Source of the DNA: Cristatella mucedo
Lineage: Eukaryota; Bryozoa; Phylactolaemata; Cristatellidae
Direction of reading: 5' to 3'
DNA length: 64,000 nt
Assembly (NCBI GenBank): GCA_009760855.2
Contig: WPIO01000064.1
Span: forward strand, 404,001 to 468,000
In this document: piece after piece, positions 58,306 through 64,000 of the stretch
How positions within the stretch are numbered: position 1 is the first letter of the stretch
Layout: each line of letters begins with the position of its first letter
Made by a program: the position numbers and the translations under genes
Notes under the pieces: generated by a model
Told to the model about the DNA's origin: nothing
Databases searched by the model: none
What the model saw: only the letters and a program-made list of their open reading frames with translations

Positions 58306-60083
58306 AATCTCGAGCTGGCGATTTGGGATCTGAGCCTGTGTGTTTCTCTTTGGATTTGGCCAGGTGTGTGGCCATGTGCCACCCGTCTGTCTCGTTGTTT
58401 CTCTGCGAGCACGCGTCGTGCTGCATCCGTTATGATGGTGCCGAGCTGGCTACCGAGATTCCAGTGCCGTTTGACCGGGGCCGTGGAAAGTGCACTTCTG
58501 CAAATAAGCTGTTAAGGCTCTGCCACCTCGAGTATGGCTGTGACCGCCTAGTCGGTGTCTGCTTTTGTGGTCAATGCCACCGCTCGGCTGCCATCGCTTC
58601 CCGGCAGATGCCACCATCGTGAAGATCGGGTGGGCCGACGGATTTGAAATGGTGGCTGTTTGGATCGCCTGTGACACTTGTTGAGCAGCTGCGGCAAGCA
58701 GCAGCTCACACCACCAGCCATAGCAAACCGTGCACCGAGCTGGGTCGAGAGCCTCGAGGAAATCGTGCCGGCCTCACTAGACGAGTAGCAGCGGACCGGT
58801 GGTGAGCCCGCTTGCCGGCGGCTCCTCGGACACGCTCTGGCATGCCTCGATCCACGAGCGCGCAGCTCTGCACTGCTGCTGCATCGCGTCAGGTGTCACC
58901 TGCAGGTGTGCATGCCTGTGGGCAGCGCGATCAAGGCTATCGAAGTCGCCCACCTGAAGGCCGGCATTACATTGTTGACGCGATCGGAGCAGCAGCGCTT
59001 CAGTTATCAGGCACGGCTGTGGCTGCAGCTGCATTGCTTGCCTAGTGGCATGTAAAAGCAGGCACTTTTAGCCTAGTTCTGCTTCGTGATCGTAATGGTC
59101 AGTGGTCTAACCTTCCTTAGAACAATGGTGCCACCTACCAGCAGTTCGAGTGAGTGTAAAGAAACTAGCACTCCAAAATATATGCACGTGATATATGGCC
59201 ATGATATATGCCTGCGATAAATCATTGGAAATTTTTCTAATTCATTACAATGTGGGCCTGAGTGTCAGCTGACCTATTAGTAAGCCCAGCCTAGCTGGTG
59301 AGCCCGGCCTGCTGTCCAGCAAGGACTCTGTGCATGAAGTGCTCGAAATTTGCTTTCAGTCGCTATCTGTTTTTGACCATATCCTTAGTGAGGCGTTTGC
59401 TGAGCCTGTTTGTTAGCATGTAGCTCCTTGGCTTATCCAGTCTCTTTCTGTGGTAGAGTTTGCCGTATGCTTGAGTTTCGGCACTGTAGCACTGATTGGC
59501 TTCCTGATATGCTTGTTTTACTTATTGTCTGCAACAGTTGAAGCTAATGTTCTTCTTGCTTTGTTTCTTTTTGTTCTCAATTAATTCCTGTGAAAATTTG
59601 TCGGTCTGCAATCGAAGCAGAAACCGCAGACCCGTAAAGAAGATTATGCACGTTCTTTGCTGACCAAAGGCAGGTGCAGCATTGACTTCCGGTCGGTCAG
59701 GCTCACTCTGGCAGCTTTGCGACAGCCTCACTCTGGCAGCTTTGCGACAGCTCACAGCTCAAGTTCAAGCTGGAGCTCCACTCGAGCCAATTCGGGCGAC
59801 TGCACAGGCGGTCGTGGTCGTTGTGAAAAGCGTGCTAACTGCTGGAGTGCCATGGCCACCTTTTGAACTACTCTTAAGTTCGTAGTCCTGTGAAGATATT
59901 GCATTTCAGTGTTCAATTTCAACTATGACAGTGCAGGTTACAGCTATATATGCAAATTAAAAAATTATCTCCCTTTCTTGACACTTGTCATTGTTTACCG
60001 TGGTAGTACGAGTATAAATATCCAACCAAGGATTCCAAGTTGACGTAACGTTAGTGAACGTGACGGACAGACTAACTAATAAA
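58306..60083 (+). other. NKAPD1: Probable NKAPD1 3' UTR, with AATAAA at 60078-60083
   Basis: The first AATAAA I see after the NKAPD1 stop is at 60078-60083. The first 740 bp are GC-rich. An open frame at 58290-58622 overlaps the end of the NKAPD1 CDS and contains ELATEIPVPFDRGRGKC, which I do not recognise. The UTR may end earlier at a variant signal. Confidence 0.35.
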
Positions 60084-60929
60084 CCTAGTTTATAATAGGT
60101 GCAGATAGTTCATTTCTATAGAGCTTACAGGATAACTTAATACAGGGGCACTGCAAATGCCACTGGGCTCAATCCCACAAACTTTTCGGTAAAGGCCCCT
60201 GGTCCAAATCAGGTCGGCACGACTCTAGTAGTTGTAGTTACAAGTCGGTGGCGGCTTTTCACATTGTATGCTAGGCGTCATATAGGGTTATGACTGTGGC
60301 TCTTTAGCTGCTGCAAGTCTGCGTTTACTGCCTTCCCCCCCACAAGCAGCATCATTGGTGGGTCGTATTTGCTCTGTCCGTGTGAATTCTCTTGTTTGTG
60401 TGTGCCTACTGAAATTATGTACGTTGTCGTTTGCGAATCGATGTGCTTCCTTTCGAGCAAGTGCCTAAAAAGAGGTCTCTCTCTCTCTCTGTCTGTCTGT
60501 CTGTCTCTCTCTCTCGGGGCATTGCACAGCTTTGTTATTAGAATTATTGTTCCCCTACCAAATGGCCGAGCTCCTCGGTCTTGGGTATTGCCATGACCTC
60601 AGCTGGCTGTATTTTTTGCCGAGGATCACCTCGAGACCAGCCGAGCCTTTGTAAGGGAACAGCTAGGTCGAAATGGAAGGGTTATCTTTGCCTGAAGCTG
60701 CCCAGCTGAAGTTGTGCAGGCTTCCAGAATCTGGTTGTGTTGCACCTGCTCCTCAGAGTGCATGCAAAAGCTTGTTCGATGCTAAACTCGTGCTTGGCTG
60801 ACAGCTCGCCATTTCATGCACCGAAGCAATGTACCGTTGGGGGGACCAGCCGTTAGTGGGCTGGGTGCCGTGGCTGGAGCAGGGGGGTGAGACATTAAGA
60901 GGCTTGCTGCGCTAGTTACATCGATGCAC
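59041..60929. other. Region after the NKAPD1 GC-rich 3' end
   Basis: Includes a short tandem pair (ctcactctggcagctttgcgac twice, near 59700-59750) and the AATAAA at 60078. No coding gene recognised. Confidence 0.6.
60475..60515. repeat. Short (CT/GTCT)n tract
   Basis: Alternating tctc and tgtc units. Confidence 0.9.
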
Positions 60930-61165
60930 CAATTGTGCTTATGCGTGCTGACACTGTGCATGCTGTCACCAACCACATTTGCATGCTGACCCTGTGCATG
61001 TCACCCCTAACCATGTTATTCATGTTGTTTATCAAGCATGAAATTATTCACCATTCAATTGCATTTCCCTTTGCAGCATATGATGTAAAGCGCCTAGAAA
61101 GAGATTGAGTTCTCTGAGGGCACTTTATATGGTGCATTATTATTATTTTTATTATTATTATTAAT
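60930..61165 (+). mobile_element. LINE A 3'-UTR fragment
   Basis: From gtgcttatgcgtgctgac through the tail to (ATT)n. It has an extra tga within the usually fixed gcaaatgtaaag. Confidence 0.87.
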
Positions 61166-61189
61166 GTAAGTCTTGGCACAGCCTCCTTT

Positions 61190-61555
61190 GTCCATTGCTC
61201 CTTACAGCGTGGAACTCCCTCCCGACCTGCGTCAGAACATCCCCTGACCTGACCACATTTAAAAGGAACTTAAAAACACACCTATTTAGGACAGCATTTA
61301 GTGGGTCCCTGTGATTTGTCCTTGATGTTCTTATGCGTGCTGACACTGTGCATGCTGCCACTATCCACATTTGCATGCTGACCCTGTGCATGTCACCCCT
61401 AACCGTGTTATTCATGTTGTTTGCTTTTCAAGCATGATTTTACTTACCATTCAATTGCTTTTCACTTTGCACCAAATGTAAAGTGCCTAGAAAGAGATTA
61501 AGTTCTCCGAGGGCGCTTTATCAAGTGCATCATTATTATTTTTATTATTACAGCC
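61190..61555 (+). mobile_element. LINE A 3' fragment
   Basis: From gtggaactccctcccgacctg through FKRNLKTHLFRTAF, the 3' UTR, the tail and (ATT)n. It follows the previous fragment in the same orientation, possibly one older copy and one newer insertion. Confidence 0.87.
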
Positions 61556-62079
61556 GTGGTTCTGCGCACTGCTTGACCGCCTTTAAGGCGTGTGCACAGT
61601 GACTGATGTGCATACTACTTAGCAGCACGATGTCGTATGATTCAGCTGCTTTTGTTACATGGCGAGTCACCACCACATTAGCTAATGATTCTTTTGCATG
61701 GTGTCCAAAGAGAAGGGAATCTAAATTGTAGCGCAATCGTCAAGCTAGGGTATCAGCCGTAGGCAAACGTGCACTAGCACACACGTATCGTGCGTAGACT
61801 TGCCGGCAAAAGCACACATAAAGGCACCCAGTGCTGTTGGTTAGTCGACCCGCGGGTCAGTATTATGCACGGAATCATGTGCAGCGCTAGCATCCGAAGC
61901 ATCAAGGAATAAGGACAGGTTACTGTGGTACTATGCAAAAGCATATCACTCTTGCACTTGGTCACGACGTACTTTTTGTATGGAACATTTTGTACTTAGA
62001 CACGACGTGCGCAGTTTTGTAATGCATGTGTCCGAAAGGAACAAATGACTCGGATAGAGCAAAGGCCGTGAGGAACAGT

Positions 62080-62300
62080 AAGGCTCATTGCTGGTTTTTA
62101 ATGGTGCCAAATCTTATGAGAGATGATGCGATGTCAGTCGGTCGAGAGTTCCAAACTTTGGGAGCACAGTAAAGGAAGGCACAGTCTATAAGAGACTGAG
62201 CCTAGCTCTGTGGCTGATTCAACTTCTGATATGTGAGAAATGAATCTCCTGTGATAGATTTGGTGAGCTTTTTAATTGGCGTAAGCCTGACAAGCTAATG
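62080..62300 (-). mobile_element. LINE A fragment, diverged
   Basis: Contains gtcagtcggtcgagagttcc and aaactttgggagcac, the antisense of the NSLP...YAPKAW coding region. Confidence 0.6.
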
Positions 62301-62465
62301 TATATGCCAAAATCAACCTCAAAGCTGCCATAAACACAACCGTTCAAAGGATTAAGTAGGATGTGCTGCTAAACATGTTACAAGGGAACTTTTGGTGGTA
62401 TCGATCACCCGAGTTCGGATGACGTAGCTTGTGGTTGTATTTAATATATAATTCATGTGTATAGA

Positions 62466-62735
62466 GACGCAACGACAACTACTCTCCTACTGCCGGCTAT
62501 GGCACATCCTTTTCAGCGGTCCTGAGCTGCTACTTCTATGCTACTCACTACCTCAACTGCTCTCCTGACTGTGCTATGCTTCCCACTTTCTCTTTGTTGC
62601 GTGAGACGAAGTCTGTTGGCTACCGAATGCGTACCGAAAGCCTCTTAGGCTGTGAGTGTGCTATACAAAACTCTCCTGCGTAACACCCACGTGGTCTTTA
62701 TGACTTTGTGGAGTTACAGACGGAGATACAAGATA
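62466..62735 (+). mobile_element. LINE B 3'-end fragment
   Basis: Starts acgcaacgacaactactctc, the NDNYSP region, and ends gagttacagacggagataca. Confidence 0.85.
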
Positions 62736-62744
62736 AGAGAACTG

Positions 62745-62870
62745 AATCTCTATCCAGATGCTGCCCATGGCCCGTAGGGCTCCAGCCAGTGATCCCGGTC
62801 GTAAAGGTCTGCACCTTGACCCTGGTCATTCAAGGCAAGCACTTTAACCGATAGGCCAAACCAGGGCGGC
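62745..62870 (-). mobile_element. SINE-B
   Basis: Antisense: gagaactgaatctctatcca tail at left and ccgataggccaaaccaggg head at right. Confidence 0.78.
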
Positions 62871-63139
62871 ATGGCTCATGGATATCGATGGTTCCAGGAT
62901 CCTTTTTAAGTTAACTTCCAACTTTGCTTGATTAGGCTAGTTGTCTGCCCTTGCATTGTTGTCTGCCCTCGAAATGACCGACAGCTTTCCGGTGTCAATG
63001 AATTAAGATTGTTTTCCGATGTGCACGTAAGTCCGTGTGATGCTGTACAATGTTTGGCTTGCTTTTGATTAATGAATATTAAAACCCAATTTTCGGCATA
63101 TATTCATATATAATTCATATACATATGCAAGTATACGTT

Positions 63140-63170
63140 ATGTGTGTGTGTGTGTGTGTTTGTGTGTGTG
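63140..63170. repeat. (TG)n tract beside the Tigger element
   Basis: About 15 tg units with one tt break. Confidence 0.9.
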
Positions 63171-63180
63171 CAAACATATG

Positions 63181-63837
63181 CGGTCGTCCCTTGCCATTTC
63201 CCCCTTCGACTTTCGCAGCTTCACTCTATCGCGGTTTTTTCAAATATTGTATTAATTAAAAAGTTCCTTCCTCCCCCTACACTTCGCTGATGCAGCCCAT
63301 GGATCAAGGCGTTATTCTTGCGTTTAAGGCCCTCTACACGAGAAACACCCTGCAGTACCTTGAGGAAAATTTCTTGCTGAAAGATTACTGGCGGCAGAAT
63401 ACCATCGCGTCCTGTCAGATGAACATCCAGGCCGCCTTGAATGATGTGAGACCGTGAAGGCCAGCTGGAAGAAGTTGTGGCTTGAAATTGTCGACGACTA
63501 CAGAGGATTCACCCCAGAGGATATAAGAAACTCGGCAGTGGATAAGGCAGTTAGGCTAGTCCGGATGCTGGGAGGGGAAGGTTTCGAGGATATGACCCGC
63601 GACGATGTGGATGAGCTGCTGGAGACGCATCCGGCTTCCTTAACTAGACGAGGATGATGGCGGAGCTAAATCTGCGTGAAAAGGATGGGGAAGAGCCGTT
63701 AAGGGCCTTTTAAAGCCGTTTTTCACGCTCTAACTACGAAAATATTCGATTAATAAATAAAGAATCCTACTTCGCGGAAATTCACCTATCGCGGTAGAGT
63801 CTGGAACGGATTAACCTCGATAAACGAGGGTCGACTG
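63181..63837 (+). mobile_element. Decayed Tigger/pogo-type DNA transposon
   Basis: The right end reads cctcgataaacgagggtcga then ctg followed by TA; the left end CGGTCGTCCC matches the inverted form with two changes, and TA is lost on the left. Inside, the end of a jerky/Tigger transposase is visible: QPMDQGVILAFKALYTRNTL (the third catalytic Asp lies in QPMDQG), a stop after ALNDVRP, then in another frame KASWKKLWLEIVDDYRGF and a short tail to 63657. The DNA-binding part and first two catalytic residues are deleted. Confidence 0.88.
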
Positions 63838-63849
63838 TATATATAAATA

Positions 63850-63995
63850 TATATATAATTCGTTTATATAGCGCCCAAGAGAACTTAATCTCTATTCAGG
63901 CGCTTCACATATGTCTCGGGGCTCGAGACAACGACCTTGGTCAGACTTTGGTCGGGGCGAGCACCTTAACCGCTAGACCAAAACAGTTCGACTGT
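63850..63995 (-). mobile_element. SINE-B, directly beside the Tigger end
   Basis: tatagcgcccaagagaactt, ctctattcaggcgcttcaca, cggggctcgagacaacgacc, and the head complement ccttaaccgctagaccaaa. Confidence 0.85.
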
Positions 63996-64000
63996 ATGCC

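Overview
This is eukaryotic nuclear DNA from an animal. It has split genes with GT-AG introns of mostly 2-4 kb, many non-LTR retrotransposons and tRNA-derived SINEs, long microsatellites and a Tigger-type DNA transposon. The two recognisable genes are animal families. The repeats do not look like those of a mammal; an invertebrate is plausible, but I cannot name the phylum. There are no prokaryotic operons, CRISPR arrays or viral genes.

Region 1 (321-45,471, minus strand) is one large gene for an STE20-like serine/threonine kinase of the SLK/STK10 (LOK) family. I placed 19 coding exons by hand. They join in one open frame of 3,684 nt (1,227 residues plus stop), every junction is GT-AG, and every phase matches. 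The order is a basic N-terminus, the kinase domain (exons 1-7), a variable linker that includes a 999-nt Ala/Ser-rich exon 10, then the C-terminal coiled-coil region of the family (exons 11-19). A short 5' leader exon probably precedes the start codon, and the promoter may lie in the CpG-rich stretch at about 46.1-47.5 kb.

Region 2 (about 45.5-53.5 kb) is intergenic. It holds CpG-rich DNA, SINE and LINE fragments and a pure (CT)n tract. I found no convincing gene there.

Region 3 (53,934-58,305, plus strand) is a four-exon gene of 252 codons that matches NKAPD1 (C11orf57 family). A perfect CRE octamer lies 33 bp before its ATG. Its introns 1 and 3 carry an almost identical 407-bp direct duplication that flanks exons 2 and 3.

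Region 4 (58.3-64.0 kb) holds the probable NKAPD1 3' UTR, several LINE 3' ends, a decayed Tigger element and SINEs.

The most informative non-genic content is the retroelement community inside the kinase introns. Two L2/CR1-like LINE families (here A and B) and two SINE families are present. SINE-B carries the same 3' tail as LINE A, which suggests that LINE A machinery mobilises it. Several insertions are nested. Three have perfect 5-8 bp target-site duplications, and two of those consist of little more than the 80-87 bp LINE tail. I found no clearly new gene system. The strongest leads are the LINE/SINE tail sharing, the nested and tail-only insertions, the 1-kb foldback element in a kinase intron, and the recent duplication inside NKAPD1.
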